DNA from: Thalassovita gelatinovora
GTDB lineage: Bacteria > Pseudomonadota > Alphaproteobacteria > Rhodobacterales > Rhodobacteraceae
Assembly: GCF_001458355.1 (NCBI RefSeq)
Contig: NZ_CYSA01000026.1
Location: 310,001 to 374,000 of the forward strand
Length of the DNA: 64,000 nt
Reading direction: 5' to 3'
Of the stretch, positions 53,687-62,393 are shown one piece after another (the first letter of the stretch is position 1; every line of letters starts with the position of its first letter). A program made the position numbers and the translations under genes. The notes below the pieces were generated by a model, which was given only the letters and a program-made list of their open reading frames with translations, was not told where the DNA came from and made no database searches.

Positions 53687-54274
53687 TCAGCGATCGGGCG
53701 CGATCACCGTCAGTTCCGCCAGCCGTTTCATCTGTGCGATATAAGCCTCTTGCGACCAGCCGCAGCCCAGCCGCAACTGTTCCCAGTTGCGCACCGACAG
53801 CAGGGTCCAGATCAGGTCAGAGGCGGTTTTGCGGTCCAGACCCGGTGCCAGCAACCCGTCGGCTTCGATCCTGTCGACCGCTGCTTCGCAGCCTTCGCGC
53901 ACCGCGTGCATCCGGTCGGCCCAGGCATTGCGCGCTTCTTCGTCGCTGTCCTGCATTGCCATCAGCGCCCGTGCCACACCGTGAATTTCGGGGATGTAAT
54001 TGCCCCAGACTTCAACGAACAAGGACAGCTTTTCCCGGCCAGACCTCGCCGCGCGGTTGGCGGTCAGCCGTTCATCGACGTGCTTGACTTCATCCAGATA
54101 CCGGGTGGTGGCAATCAGCAGCTCCGCCCTTGACGGGAAATGCAGATACAGCGCCTGACGGCTGATCCCGGCCTGTTTGGCGATGTCGGACATCCGAACG
54201 GTGCCGTCGGTTTCAAGAAGATGCCAGGCGGCAGTCAGGATGCGGGTGCGGGTTTGTGTATTTTTTCTTGACAT
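53687..54274 (-). CDS. TetR/AcrR family repressor
   Basis: A 195-residue regulator with an N-terminal helix-turn-helix (residues about 10-55: RTRILTAAWHLLETDGTVRM, IAKQAGISRQALYLHFPSRA) and a ligand-binding C-terminal domain. It is divergent from an NAD(P)-binding oxidoreductase gene. Its start codon lies inside one of two similar 15-base palindromes in the shared spacer, which suggests autoregulation and control of the divergent gene. The ligand is unknown. Confidence 0.9.
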   Translation of the reverse strand: MSRKNTQTRTRILTAAWHLLETDGTVRMSDIAKQAGISRQALYLHFPSRAELLIATTRYLDEVKHVDERLTANRAARSGREKLSLFVEVWGNYIPEIHGVARALMAMQDSDEEARNAWADRMHAVREGCEAAVDRIEADGLLAPGLDRKTASDLIWTLLSVRNWEQLRLGCGWSQEAYIAQMKRLAELTVIAPDR

Positions 54275-54324
54275 GGTGTCAACTAAACTCTACCTGGCGC
54301 AAAGTCAACTTGACACGGCGTCAA
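54268..54324. promoter_or_regulatory. Two TetR-type palindromic operators
   Basis: TTGACATGGTGTCAA (54268-54282) covers the repressor start codon. TTGACACGGCGTCAA (54310-54324) lies before the divergent oxidoreductase gene. Arms TTGAC/GTCAA are identical and the centres are 42 bases apart, about four helical turns. An overlapping GTCAA-C-TTGAC lies at 54304-54314. Confidence 0.8.
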
Positions 54325-54360
54325 GTTTTTCGTTTTCAAACCACCCGAAAGGAAAGACAG

Positions 54361-54990
54361 ATGAAAGTGATTATCTTCGGGGCGACCGGCACCGTCGGAC
54401 GCTTGGCGGTCAAACAGATGCTGGCGGACGGGCACGAGGTAACGGCCTTCGCCCGCTGGCCGGAAAAAATGGGCATCCGGGCGGATGCACTGACGTTGCG
54501 GGCGGGCGACGCGCTGGACCCACCGGCGGTGTCGAAGGCGGTTCAGGGCCATGATGCGGTGGTGGTGACGCTGGGGGCTGGGACGTCGCGCAAAAGCGTG
54601 ATCCGATCGCGCGGCACGATGAACGTGATCCATGCCATGCATGAACACGGGGTGCGGCGTCTGATCTGTCAATCGACACTGGGGGCACATGAAAGCTGGG
54701 GCAATCTGAATTTCTTCTGGAAACGGATCATGTTCGGAATGCTGTTAAAACCGGTTTTTCAGGATCACGAATTGCAAGAAACGCTTGTGCGGGCCAGCGG
54801 GCTGGACTGGACCATCGTGCGCCCCAGCGCCTTTATCGATGGTCCGGCTTCGGGCGTTTTCAAAGAAGGTTTCCCACCGACCGAGCGGCGTCTGTCGCTG
54901 AAAATTTCACGCAAGGAGGTCGCGGCATTCCTCAGCCGCCAACTGTCCGACAGGCAGTACTGCCAGCGGGCAGTCGGCATTTCGACCTGA
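54361..54990 (+). CDS. NAD(P)-binding oxidoreductase (NmrA/BVR-B-like atypical SDR)
   Basis: A 209-residue Rossmann protein of the atypical short-chain dehydrogenase group. The nucleotide-binding motif is VIIFGATGTVGRLAVKQML (GxxGxxG), then DAVVVTLGAG and WTIVRPSAFIDGP. The active Tyr-Lys pair of classical SDRs is not apparent, as in NmrA-like sensors or biliverdin-reductase-B-like enzymes. The gene follows a TetR operator and an AAGGAAAG site. Substrate unknown. Confidence 0.85.
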   Translation: MKVIIFGATGTVGRLAVKQMLADGHEVTAFARWPEKMGIRADALTLRAGDALDPPAVSKAVQGHDAVVVTLGAGTSRKSVIRSRGTMNVIHAMHEHGVRRLICQSTLGAHESWGNLNFFWKRIMFGMLLKPVFQDHELQETLVRASGLDWTIVRPSAFIDGPASGVFKEGFPPTERRLSLKISRKEVAAFLSRQLSDRQYCQRAVGIST

Positions 54991-55055
54991 ATAGAGTCAC
55001 GGGCAGGCGCAACACCTGCCCGTGACCGTGAAACCTGTCCGGGGTGTTTGGCAGT

Positions 55056-55937
55056 TCAGGCGGCGCTGTAGCTTTGCACCGGGCTATGGGCGAAATCCCA
55101 ATACAGCGCCCGCGCCCGCAGCGATATCGGACCGATGCCCAATTCACGTTCGTCCAGCCGCGATACCGGCATCACCTTGGCGATATTGCCGGTGGCGAAA
55201 ATTTCGTCGGCGGCGCGGAAATCTTCGACCGTCAGCGCGGTTTCGATCACCTCGATCCCGTCTTCGCGCAACAACCCGATTACCCGCTGGCGGGTCAGAC
55301 CGTTCAGGAAACAACCGGTCGGGGCAGGGGTGAACACAACCCCATCGCGGACCAGAAACACGTTGGTCGATGCGGTTTCGGCCACATTGCCGTCGATATC
55401 CAGCGACAGCGCGTTGGAAAACCCGTGCTGGCGGGCATAGACCATGATGCGGCCGTTATTTGCATACAGCGATCCCGCCTTGGCTTCTGTCAGTGCCATG
55501 TCCTGCCGCGGACGGCGATAGGGCGCGACGGTCAACGAAAAACCTTCGATGGAAGGCATCGCCATTTCCTCGATGCAGATCGCAAAGGCGGTACTGTCGG
55601 GGTCAAGTTCGATCAGGCCGGGGCCACTATCGCGCGACCACATCATCGGTCGGATATAAAGTTCCGACCCCTTGGGGAATTTCTTGACCCTTTCGCGGAC
55701 CAGCGCGGCGATTTCTTCACCGCTGATGGTGGGGATCATGCCAAGTGCCTGCGCCGATCGGAGCAGCCGGGCGCAATGCAAATCGAGATCGGGCATCACG
55801 CCTTCGAAACTGCGCGCCCCGTCGAAAACCTGACTTCCGAGCCAGGCAACGTGATCGGCGGCCCCGATTATCGGCGTGTTGCCGTCCTGCCATTTGCCTT
55901 CAAACCAGGTTGTGATCTTACCCTTGCCAATCGCCAT
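55056..55937 (-). CDS. ilvE: Branched-chain amino acid aminotransferase (class IV)
   Basis: A 293-residue fold-type IV PLP aminotransferase, probably branched-chain. It has WLGSQVFDGARSFEG near the N-terminus, LYIRPMMW, the Schiff-base Lys in EAKAGSLYANNGRIM, and SLDIDGNVAETASTNVFLV. I chose the ATG at 55937 with GGGAGGACC upstream; an in-frame start 17 codons earlier is unlikely. It is divergent from an Lrp-family gene, a common control layout. A second class IV role (D-amino acid or aminodeoxychorismate lyase) is less likely. Confidence 0.88.
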   Translation of the reverse strand: MAIGKGKITTWFEGKWQDGNTPIIGAADHVAWLGSQVFDGARSFEGVMPDLDLHCARLLRSAQALGMIPTISGEEIAALVRERVKKFPKGSELYIRPMMWSRDSGPGLIELDPDSTAFAICIEEMAMPSIEGFSLTVAPYRRPRQDMALTEAKAGSLYANNGRIMVYARQHGFSNALSLDIDGNVAETASTNVFLVRDGVVFTPAPTGCFLNGLTRQRVIGLLREDGIEVIETALTVEDFRAADEIFATGNIAKVMPVSRLDERELGIGPISLRARALYWDFAHSPVQSYSAA

Positions 55938-56094
55938 GTGGTCCTCCCGTCGATGCTGTGGTGGGTTTGTTCCTGAAATAAGTTTCATAGAAATGCGGGA
56001 AAATTTGCTGTGTTACTGGCAAGTTTATGCTCTTTTATCAAAATGAAATTTTGCCTATCTTTGATATATCGAATGAAAGTTTTGTGGTGATGTG

Positions 56095-56553
56095 ATGGCC
56101 CTGTCCGATTCCGATCTGCGTATTTTGCGCGAACTGGCCCGCGACGGGCGTCAGACCAATGCAGAACTTGCCGACAAGGTGGGGCTGTCGGCCAGCCAGT
56201 GCTGGCAGCGACTGCGGCGGCTGGAAAATTCCGGTGTGATCAAGGGGTATGGTGCCCGCATCGATCACGATGCCCTTGGCGTGCCCGAAACGGTGCTGTT
56301 GGAATTGGCGATGGAACGCAATGAGGGGATCGAAGTTGAAGCGGTCTGTGAAACGCTGGCGCGGTTGCCCGAAGTGTTGGAAGTGCGGATGACCACCGGC
56401 GATTTCGACATCTTCGCCAAGCTCGCGGTCAGCGGCACCCGCGGTTATGAACGGTTCCTGCGCGAACGGCTCTACAAAATCAAAGGTATCCGTCAGTCCC
56501 GGTCCAGCTTTTCTCTGCGCTGCTACAAGGATGAAATATCGGTGGTACCATGA
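56095..56553 (+). CDS. Lrp/AsnC family regulator
   Basis: A 152-residue feast/famine regulator. The N-terminal helix-turn-helix is at residues 1-50 (SDSDLRILRELARDGRQTNA, VGLSASQCWQRLRRLENSG) and the RAM ligand domain follows (VLEVRMTTGDFDIFAKLAV). It is divergent from ilvE, whose expression it probably controls in response to an amino acid. The start may be the ATG at 56095 or the GTG at 56092. The spacer between the two genes is AT-rich, as Lrp targets often are. Confidence 0.9.
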   Translation: MALSDSDLRILRELARDGRQTNAELADKVGLSASQCWQRLRRLENSGVIKGYGARIDHDALGVPETVLLELAMERNEGIEVEAVCETLARLPEVLEVRMTTGDFDIFAKLAVSGTRGYERFLRERLYKIKGIRQSRSSFSLRCYKDEISVVP

Positions 56554-56724
56554 ACAGATCGCTTTCGGTGGGTGGATCTATGGGAAATTCGCGGTGACGT
56601 CGCCTTAAAGACCGGCCAGGATTTCCTTACCATTCGCTGCCATGCAAACCGCGACGGTCTGCGCGTGGGGGCTTTCCCCTGCGGAGCCATTGCGGCACAG
56701 TCGCGGCAAATCAGGAGGGACCAG

Positions 56725-57480
56725 ATGAGCGACGCAAGCTATATCACCACGGCGCAGGGCCGCCGGATTGCCTATGAAAAAACCGACGGGCAGGGGCCTG
56801 TCGTGATTTTCTGTTCGGGGCTGAAATCCGACATGGAAGGCACCAAGGCGGTGCATCTGGAAGCCTGGGCCAAGGCGCGTGGTCAGGCTTATATCCGCTT
56901 CGATTATTCCGGTCATGGCCACAGTTCAGGCGAATTTGCCGAAGGCTGTATCGGTGACTGGCACGAAGACACCCTCGCGGTGGTCGATCAGTTGACCGAA
57001 GGCCCCATCGTGGTGGTGGGCAGTTCGATGGGCGGCTGGCAGGCGCTGCTGCTGGCCCGCGCGATCCCCGACCGGATCGTCGGTATGGTCACCATCGCCG
57101 CCGCCCCCGATTTCACCGAAGACGGCTATTGGGCCAGTTTCACCGAAGCCCAGAAAGCTGAATTGCAGGCACAGGGCTTTGTCCGAATGCCATCCGATTA
57201 TGACGATGACTACATCATCTCGAAGCGGTTGATCGAAGAAGGCCGCGGTCGCTTGGTGCTGCGCACCCCGTTGCGGATGGATTTCCCGGTGCGGTTCCTG
57301 CAGGGCACCGAAGATACGGCAGTGCCGACCGAAACGGCGGTGCGGTTGCTTGATCATGCCGAGGGCGATGATATTCGCCTGACCCTGGTCAAGGGGGCCG
57401 ATCACAGGTTTTCAGATCCCGATTGCCTGACCTTGATCGAAAAGTCGGTGGAAAAGGTTCTGGCGCGGGCCAAGGCCTGA
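56725..57480 (+). CDS. Alpha/beta hydrolase (ABHD10-like)
   Basis: A 251-residue serine hydrolase. The nucleophile elbow is GSSMGGWQALLLA, the acid is probably in FLQGTEDTAVP and the His is in KGADHRFSDPDC. An early FDYSGHGHSSGEF block matches the family. AGGAGG lies ahead of the ATG at 56725. It starts a run of co-directed genes (VOC protein, second hydrolase, small membrane protein), although gaps of 50 bases suggest separate promoters. Substrate unknown; ABHD10-like enzymes hydrolyse acyl or glucuronide esters. Confidence 0.85.
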   Translation: MSDASYITTAQGRRIAYEKTDGQGPVVIFCSGLKSDMEGTKAVHLEAWAKARGQAYIRFDYSGHGHSSGEFAEGCIGDWHEDTLAVVDQLTEGPIVVVGSSMGGWQALLLARAIPDRIVGMVTIAAAPDFTEDGYWASFTEAQKAELQAQGFVRMPSDYDDDYIISKRLIEEGRGRLVLRTPLRMDFPVRFLQGTEDTAVPTETAVRLLDHAEGDDIRLTLVKGADHRFSDPDCLTLIEKSVEKVLARAKA

Positions 57481-57531
57481 TAAATTTTTGAGTGTGAGCG
57501 TGCATGTTTCAGCCTGAACAGGAGCCCTGCC

Positions 57532-57966
57532 ATGGATCAACGCATTTCTCTGATCACCCTTGCGGTCGAAGACCCGGACCGGTCCGCCTCATTCTACGAT
57601 GCGTTGGGCTGGCACCGGCAGGACACGCCCGAAGGCATCATCGTCTATGATTTGCTGGGGCAATCGCTGGGGCTTTACCCTAAGGCCGATCTGGCACGCG
57701 ATATGGGGCTTGCTCCCGAAGATCTGGGCACCGGAGCGATGACGCTGGCCTGCAACCAGCGCGACAGGGCCGGGGTCGACGCGGTCGTCGCGGCCGCCCG
57801 CGCCGCCGGGGCACGCATCCTCAAAGATCCGCACGAGGTGTTTTGGGGTGGCTATATCGCCTATTTCGCTGACCCCGACGGCCATATCTGGGAAATCGCC
57901 CATAATCCATTTGCGCCATTGCGCGACGATGGCGCATTCCGTTGGCAGGGCTATGACGGGAAGTGA
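57532..57966 (+). CDS. VOC superfamily (glyoxalase/bleomycin-resistance-like) protein
   Basis: A 144-residue vicinal-oxygen-chelate protein with two beta-alpha-beta-beta-beta modules (RISLITLAVEDPDRSASFYDAL and GGYIAYFADPDGHIWEIAHN). The second motif carries the usual metal-binding Glu. AGGAGCC lies before the ATG. No partner fixes a reaction; it could be a lyase, isomerase or binding protein. Confidence 0.85.
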   Translation: MDQRISLITLAVEDPDRSASFYDALGWHRQDTPEGIIVYDLLGQSLGLYPKADLARDMGLAPEDLGTGAMTLACNQRDRAGVDAVVAAARAAGARILKDPHEVFWGGYIAYFADPDGHIWEIAHNPFAPLRDDGAFRWQGYDGK

Positions 57967-58024
57967 TTGACAGACGCGTCTGCGCACCGGATTCTAATCA
58001 AAAGACATGGATCGGAGCAGGCAA

Positions 58025-58738
58025 ATGTCAGAGCCTTTGGTATTCCTTCCCGGGATGATGTGCGATGCGCGGCTTTTCGCGCCACAACTGGCCGAACTCA
58101 GCCGCGAAATGGTGGTTTCCGTGGCCCCGATCACCCAAGGCGAAACGATCGAGGAAATCGCCTCGGGTTTGCTTGATGCCTTGCCAGCGAAATTCGCTTT
58201 GGCTGGGCTGTCCATGGGCGGTATCGTGGCAATGGAAATCCTGCGCCGTGCGCCCGACCGGATCACCCGGATCGCCTTGATGGATACCAATGCACTGGCC
58301 GAAACACCGCAATCGTCGACCGCGTATGAACCGTTCATCACCAAGGCACGGTCGGGACAGTTGCCGCAAGCGCTGCGCGATTTCATGAAACCCGATTTTC
58401 TGGCCGCCGGGCCGGGGCGGATTGCGGTGTTGAACGCGTTTTTCGAAATGGCCGGCGATTTTGGCCCCGATCTGTTCGTGCAGCAAATCCGGGCATTGCA
58501 ACGCCGCCGCGACCAGCAGCCGACCTTGCGCAAATGCAAATGCCCGGCCATGGTTCTGTGCGGCGAAGAAGACGGGCTGACCCCGGTCAAACGGCATCGT
58601 TTCATGGCCGACCTGATCCCATATGCGGAACTGAACATCATCACCGGGGCCGGGCATCTGCCAACCTTGGAACAGCCTCGGGCGGTCACCGCCGCGCTGC
58701 GTGCCTGGATGGCGCAGCCGGTTGTTCTGCGGGCATGA
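58025..58738 (+). CDS. Alpha/beta hydrolase
   Basis: A 237-residue hydrolase with an oxyanion region FLPGMMCDARLFAPQ, a nucleophile elbow AGLSMGGIVAMEILR, an acid site in LCGEEDGLTPV and a His in GAGHLPTLEQP. I chose the ATG at 58025 (MSEPLVF) with GGAGCAGG upstream; an in-frame start six codons earlier is possible. The stop overlaps the next gene's ATG (ATGA), so the two are coupled. Confidence 0.85.
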   Translation: MSEPLVFLPGMMCDARLFAPQLAELSREMVVSVAPITQGETIEEIASGLLDALPAKFALAGLSMGGIVAMEILRRAPDRITRIALMDTNALAETPQSSTAYEPFITKARSGQLPQALRDFMKPDFLAAGPGRIAVLNAFFEMAGDFGPDLFVQQIRALQRRRDQQPTLRKCKCPAMVLCGEEDGLTPVKRHRFMADLIPYAELNIITGAGHLPTLEQPRAVTAALRAWMAQPVVLRA

Positions 58739-58980
58739 GCAGCGACAAATCTCTGAAACTCAAACGCCGTCTGGCGCAGGTGCGAAACTGGACCCGCCGC
58801 CATATCCCGCCGGGGCTGCGGCTGCTGGTCGGGCTGGTGTTGATGGTGGCCGGGGTGTTCGGCTTCCTGCCGGTCATCGGGTTCTGGATGTTTCCGCTTG
58901 GCGTTGCCATCGCGGCAATGGATGTCATGCCGGGCTGGCGGGCCCTGCGCCGTAGGGTGCGAGGAAAGAACAAGAAATGA
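58735..58980 (+). CDS. Small membrane protein, unrecognised
   Basis: An 81-residue protein with a basic N-terminus (KSLKLKRRLAQVRNWTRRHI), two hydrophobic segments (LRLLVGLVLMVAGVFGFLPV, GFWMFPLGVAIAAMDVMPG) and a basic tail (RRRVRGKNKK). I do not recognise the family. It overlaps the hydrolase stop by ATGA and probably shares its transcript. A terminator for the convergent phaZ lies just beyond. Confidence 0.7.
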   Translation: MSSDKSLKLKRRLAQVRNWTRRHIPPGLRLLVGLVLMVAGVFGFLPVIGFWMFPLGVAIAAMDVMPGWRALRRRVRGKNKK

Positions 58981-59008
58981 TCCGGGCGTTGTCCTGCACC
59001 AAGGGCAA

Positions 59009-59042
59009 TAAAAAACGGCGGGAGGGTGGGCCTCCCGCCGTT
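59009..59042 (-). terminator. Rho-independent terminator of phaZ
   Basis: AACGGCGGGAGG (59014-59025) pairs with CCTCCCGCCGTT (59031-59042). Read on the minus strand a T-run follows (AATAAAAAA side 59008-59015 on +). It could also slow transcription from the + strand. Confidence 0.85.
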
Positions 59043-59065
59043 CAATTGCCGACTGACCTATTGGT

Positions 59066-60340
59066 TCAGCGGGCAGCTGCGTTTTTGTTCGCAGGTTTCG
59101 TTTCGGCTGCGCCGCTATTGGCGTCGATGAAATCCAGGACCAAAGGCCGGATATTGTTGCGCCAGCTTTTGCCAGCAAAGATGCCGTAGTGACCCGCGCC
59201 GGGTTCGACATGGCTGGCTTTCTTGGCATCGGGCAGGCCGGTGCACAGGTCCAGCGCAGCAATACACTGGCCGGGGGCGGAGATGTCGTCATTCGCACCT
59301 TCGACCGTCTTCACCGCGACGGTGGTGATCTTGCCGATATCGACATGTTTGCCGTTGATGGTGAATTCGTTCTTGGCGATTTCACCGTTCTTGAAAATCC
59401 GTTCCACCGTCGACAAGTAGAATTCGGCGGTCATGTCCATCACTGCCAAATACTCATCGTAAAACCGGTTATGGGCATCGTGATCGTCGGCTTCACCCTT
59501 CATCGTGCGCTGGATTTGATCGGTAAAGGCCTGACTGTGGCGATCGGAATTCATCGACATGAACGACGCCAGTTGCAACAGGCCGGGATAAACCAGGCGG
59601 CCAACGCCTTTGTGTTTGAAACCGACCCGCTGGATCATCACTTCTTCCAGTTGGCCCATGGTGACGCGATTTCCGAAATCGGTCACATCGGTGGGGGTTG
59701 CGTCGGGGTCGATCGGGCCACCGATCAGGGTCATGGACCGCGGCTGTGCGGCGGGTTCTTCGTTCGCCAGATATGCGGTTGCTGCCAGCGCCAGCGGTGC
59801 GGGTTGGCATACGGCGATCACGTGGGTGTCGGGGCCCATATGTTTCATGAAATCGACCAGATAGAGCGCGTAATCTTCGACGTCGAATTTGCCAGCGGAC
59901 ACCGGAATGTCACGGGCATTATGCCAATCGGTCACGTAAAGTTCGCAATCCGGCAGCAGGCTGACCGCAGTGGAGCGCAGGAGAGTCGCGTAATGACCGG
60001 ACATCGGGGCCACCAGCAGAACCTTGCGCGGCTTCGGGTCTCGACCCAGAACCTTGAAATGCAGCAGGTCGCCGAAATCGCCTTCGACCACCACTTCTTT
60101 TTCGACCAAATGGTCCCGGCCGTCGGCACAGGTGATCGACCGGATGCCCCAGCTTGGTTTCACCACCATGCGCTGGAATGTCCGTTCGGTCACTTCACCC
60201 CAAGCGGCCATCCACTGCAATGCAGGGTTTGGCACCATCGAAAAAACCGGATAAGATGCAAGCGATAGGGCGGAGGCACCCAACCATTGGTTCGTATTAC
60301 GGAATGTTTCCATAAAATCGTACGTCGCCATGTAGCGCAT
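59066..60340 (-). CDS. phaZ: Intracellular polyhydroxyalkanoate depolymerase
   Basis: Degrades stored PHB granules to hydroxybutyrate oligomers. The 424-residue product has the Cys nucleophile in VIAVCQPAPLAL (in place of Ser), as in intracellular PhaZ enzymes, plus VLLVAPMSGHYATLLR and the C-terminal GAGHYGIFAGKSW. AAGGAAAC precedes the ATG at 60340. It is divergent from phaC, with a PhaR-type TGC palindrome in the spacer, so synthesis and breakdown may be controlled together. Confidence 0.94.
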   Translation of the reverse strand: MRYMATYDFMETFRNTNQWLGASALSLASYPVFSMVPNPALQWMAAWGEVTERTFQRMVVKPSWGIRSITCADGRDHLVEKEVVVEGDFGDLLHFKVLGRDPKPRKVLLVAPMSGHYATLLRSTAVSLLPDCELYVTDWHNARDIPVSAGKFDVEDYALYLVDFMKHMGPDTHVIAVCQPAPLALAATAYLANEEPAAQPRSMTLIGGPIDPDATPTDVTDFGNRVTMGQLEEVMIQRVGFKHKGVGRLVYPGLLQLASFMSMNSDRHSQAFTDQIQRTMKGEADDHDAHNRFYDEYLAVMDMTAEFYLSTVERIFKNGEIAKNEFTINGKHVDIGKITTVAVKTVEGANDDISAPGQCIAALDLCTGLPDAKKASHVEPGAGHYGIFAGKSWRNNIRPLVLDFIDANSGAAETKPANKNAAAR

Positions 60341-60429
60341 GCGTGTTTCCTTTTTGCTCCGGCGTTATGTCCGGTCAGTGTTGCCGTGAAGTCCCGCAGC
60401 TTTGGCGACAACGAGGTACCGAATACAAA

Positions 60430-60446
60430 TTGCTGCACAGCAGCAA
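60430..60446. promoter_or_regulatory. TGC-rich palindrome in phaZ-phaC spacer (PhaR-type site)
   Basis: TTGCTGCACAGCAGCAA is a perfect palindrome with a 5-base centre, 22 bases upstream of phaC. In Paracoccus and relatives PhaR binds TGC-rich sites of this kind; binding here is inferred from that. Confidence 0.7.
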
Positions 60447-60467
60447 TGATAGGGGGGATTTATTAAT

Positions 60468-62261
60468 ATGACAACTAAAGAGGACGCCGCCGGAGAAAAT
60501 CTGGATAAGCTCAATGCCAATCTAGCAAAGGTCGAAGAGCTTTCTAAGCGCTTTATCAACGCAGTGTCCCAAAGGAACCCGGCAAATCCAACGCTGAACG
60601 CGCCCGATCAGGATGTGTTTTTGAACGCGGCCACGTCCTATTGGACCGAAATGATACAGAACCCAGCCAAGCTATTCGAGAATCAGTTGGAATATTGGGG
60701 CAAGTCCGTCAAACACTATATTGAGGCACAGCAGGCGCTGGCCAAGGGTACCTTGCAAGCCCCGCCGGATGAAACCGGCGACGACCGGCGTTTTTCCAAT
60801 CCCCTGTGGAAAACTCATCCCTATTTCAATTTCGTCAAACAACAATACCTGCGCAACGCCGAAGCGGTGCGCAACGCGGTCAGCGATTTGCCGGATCTCG
60901 ACGAAACTGAACGCAAGCGGCTGAATTATTTCGCCCAGCAGATCACCGACATGATGGCACCGACCAATTTCCTGGGCACCAACCCGGATGCGTTGGAACG
61001 GGCGGTCGAAACCGAAGGTGAAAGCCTGGTGCAAGGGCTGGAAAACTTGGTTGCTGACCTGGAGGCGAACAAAGGCGAAATGCTGGTTCGGCTGGCCGAT
61101 GACACGGCCTTCGAACTGGGGCGTAACATCGCTACCTCACCGGGACAGGTGGTTTTCCGCAACCGGATGATGGAACTGATTCAATACGCCCCGGCCACCG
61201 AAAAGGTTCATGCAACGCCGATCGTGATCTTCCCGCCGTGGATCAACAAATTCTATATCCTTGACCTGAAGGCGCAAAACAGCTTGATCAAATGGATCAC
61301 CGAACAGGGCTATACCTTGTTCGTGGTCAGTTGGGTCAATCCCGATACCAGCTACCGCGATGTCGGGATGGAACACTATATAGAAGAAGGCTTTCTCGAA
61401 GCGATCCGCGTCGCCAAGGAAATTACCGGCGAAAACAAGGTCAACGCGGTTGGCTACTGTATTGCCGGCACCACCTTGCATATGGTGCTATCGCTGCTGA
61501 AGAAGCGTGGTGATAAATCGATCAAGTCTGCCACCTTCTTCACCGCGTTGGCCGATTTCAGCGATCAGGGCGAATTTACCCCCTTCCTGCAAGATGATTT
61601 CATCGATGGAATCGAGGTTGAAGTGGAACGCCAGGGCATTCTGCGCGGTTTCATCATGGGGCGAACGATGAGTTTCCTGCGCTCCAACGATCTGATCTAC
61701 AGCCCGGCGATCCGCAGTTACATGCTGGGCGAAGCGCCACCCGCCTTCGACCTGCTGTATTGGAATGGCGATGCGTCCAACCTGCCGGGCAAGATGGCCG
61801 TGCAATATCTGCGTGGATTGTGCCAACGTAATGAATTCGTCACCGACGGGTTCGCCGCCTTGGGGGAAACGCTGCATGTGCGCGATGTTGACGTGCCGAT
61901 CATGTCGATCACCTGTCAGAACGACCATATTGCGCGCTGGAAAGATTGTTATCGCGGATTTCAGCAGACCGGCTCGAAGCACCGGACTTTCATTGTTTCG
62001 GAATCGGGCCATGTCGCGGGGATCGTGAATCCGCCGTCAAAGAACAAATACGGCCATTACACCAATGAAGACCTCAGTCTGGATGCCGAAGGCTGGATGG
62101 CCGGGGCCACCCGGCATGACGGTAGCTGGTGGCCGCGCTGGGAAACTTGGCTAAGCAAGCGGTCGGGCAAGATGGTGCCTGCGCGGGAACCGGGTGATTC
62201 GGCTTATCCGTCGCTTGCCCCGGCCCCGGGAACCTATGTTGCCGTTAAGGCAAGTCACTGA
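60468..62261 (+). CDS. phaC: Class I poly(R)-hydroxyalkanoate synthase
   Basis: Polymerises hydroxyacyl-CoA into PHA granules. The 597-residue class I synthase has the lipase-like box with nucleophile Cys331 in GYCIAGTT, catalytic Asp486 in ITCQNDHIARW and His515 in SESGHVAGI. Length and the PHA_synth N-terminal region (WTEMIQNPAKLFENQLEYW) fit class I (single subunit, no phaE). The start at 60468 follows GGGG and a TGC palindrome. It is followed by phaP and phaR in the same direction. Confidence 0.96.
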   Translation: MTTKEDAAGENLDKLNANLAKVEELSKRFINAVSQRNPANPTLNAPDQDVFLNAATSYWTEMIQNPAKLFENQLEYWGKSVKHYIEAQQALAKGTLQAPPDETGDDRRFSNPLWKTHPYFNFVKQQYLRNAEAVRNAVSDLPDLDETERKRLNYFAQQITDMMAPTNFLGTNPDALERAVETEGESLVQGLENLVADLEANKGEMLVRLADDTAFELGRNIATSPGQVVFRNRMMELIQYAPATEKVHATPIVIFPPWINKFYILDLKAQNSLIKWITEQGYTLFVVSWVNPDTSYRDVGMEHYIEEGFLEAIRVAKEITGENKVNAVGYCIAGTTLHMVLSLLKKRGDKSIKSATFFTALADFSDQGEFTPFLQDDFIDGIEVEVERQGILRGFIMGRTMSFLRSNDLIYSPAIRSYMLGEAPPAFDLLYWNGDASNLPGKMAVQYLRGLCQRNEFVTDGFAALGETLHVRDVDVPIMSITCQNDHIARWKDCYRGFQQTGSKHRTFIVSESGHVAGIVNPPSKNKYGHYTNEDLSLDAEGWMAGATRHDGSWWPRWETWLSKRSGKMVPAREPGDSAYPSLAPAPGTYVAVKASH

Positions 62262-62287
62262 AATTTCAGTACAACCTAAAATTCTTT

Positions 62288-62325
62288 CTGCAGTGCAGCA
62301 AATCACTTGATTTTCTGCACTGCAG
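62288..62325. promoter_or_regulatory. Paired TGC-rich PhaR-type sites upstream of phaP
   Basis: CTGCAGTGCAG (62288-62298) and its inverted copy CTGCACTGCAG (62315-62325) lie in the phaC-phaP spacer. They are centred 27 bases apart. They resemble the PhaR operator upstream of phaP in relatives. Confidence 0.75.
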
Positions 62326-62393
62326 CATGCATATTGTTTGCAGATGCAGAAACGCCGGGGTGGGCCCGGATGCACAAAAAGGAATTTAGACCA

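Noticed and set aside
51757-54087. A 776-codon open frame on the plus strand
   Set aside because: It lies antisense to thrS and the TetR gene and shows no domain motif.
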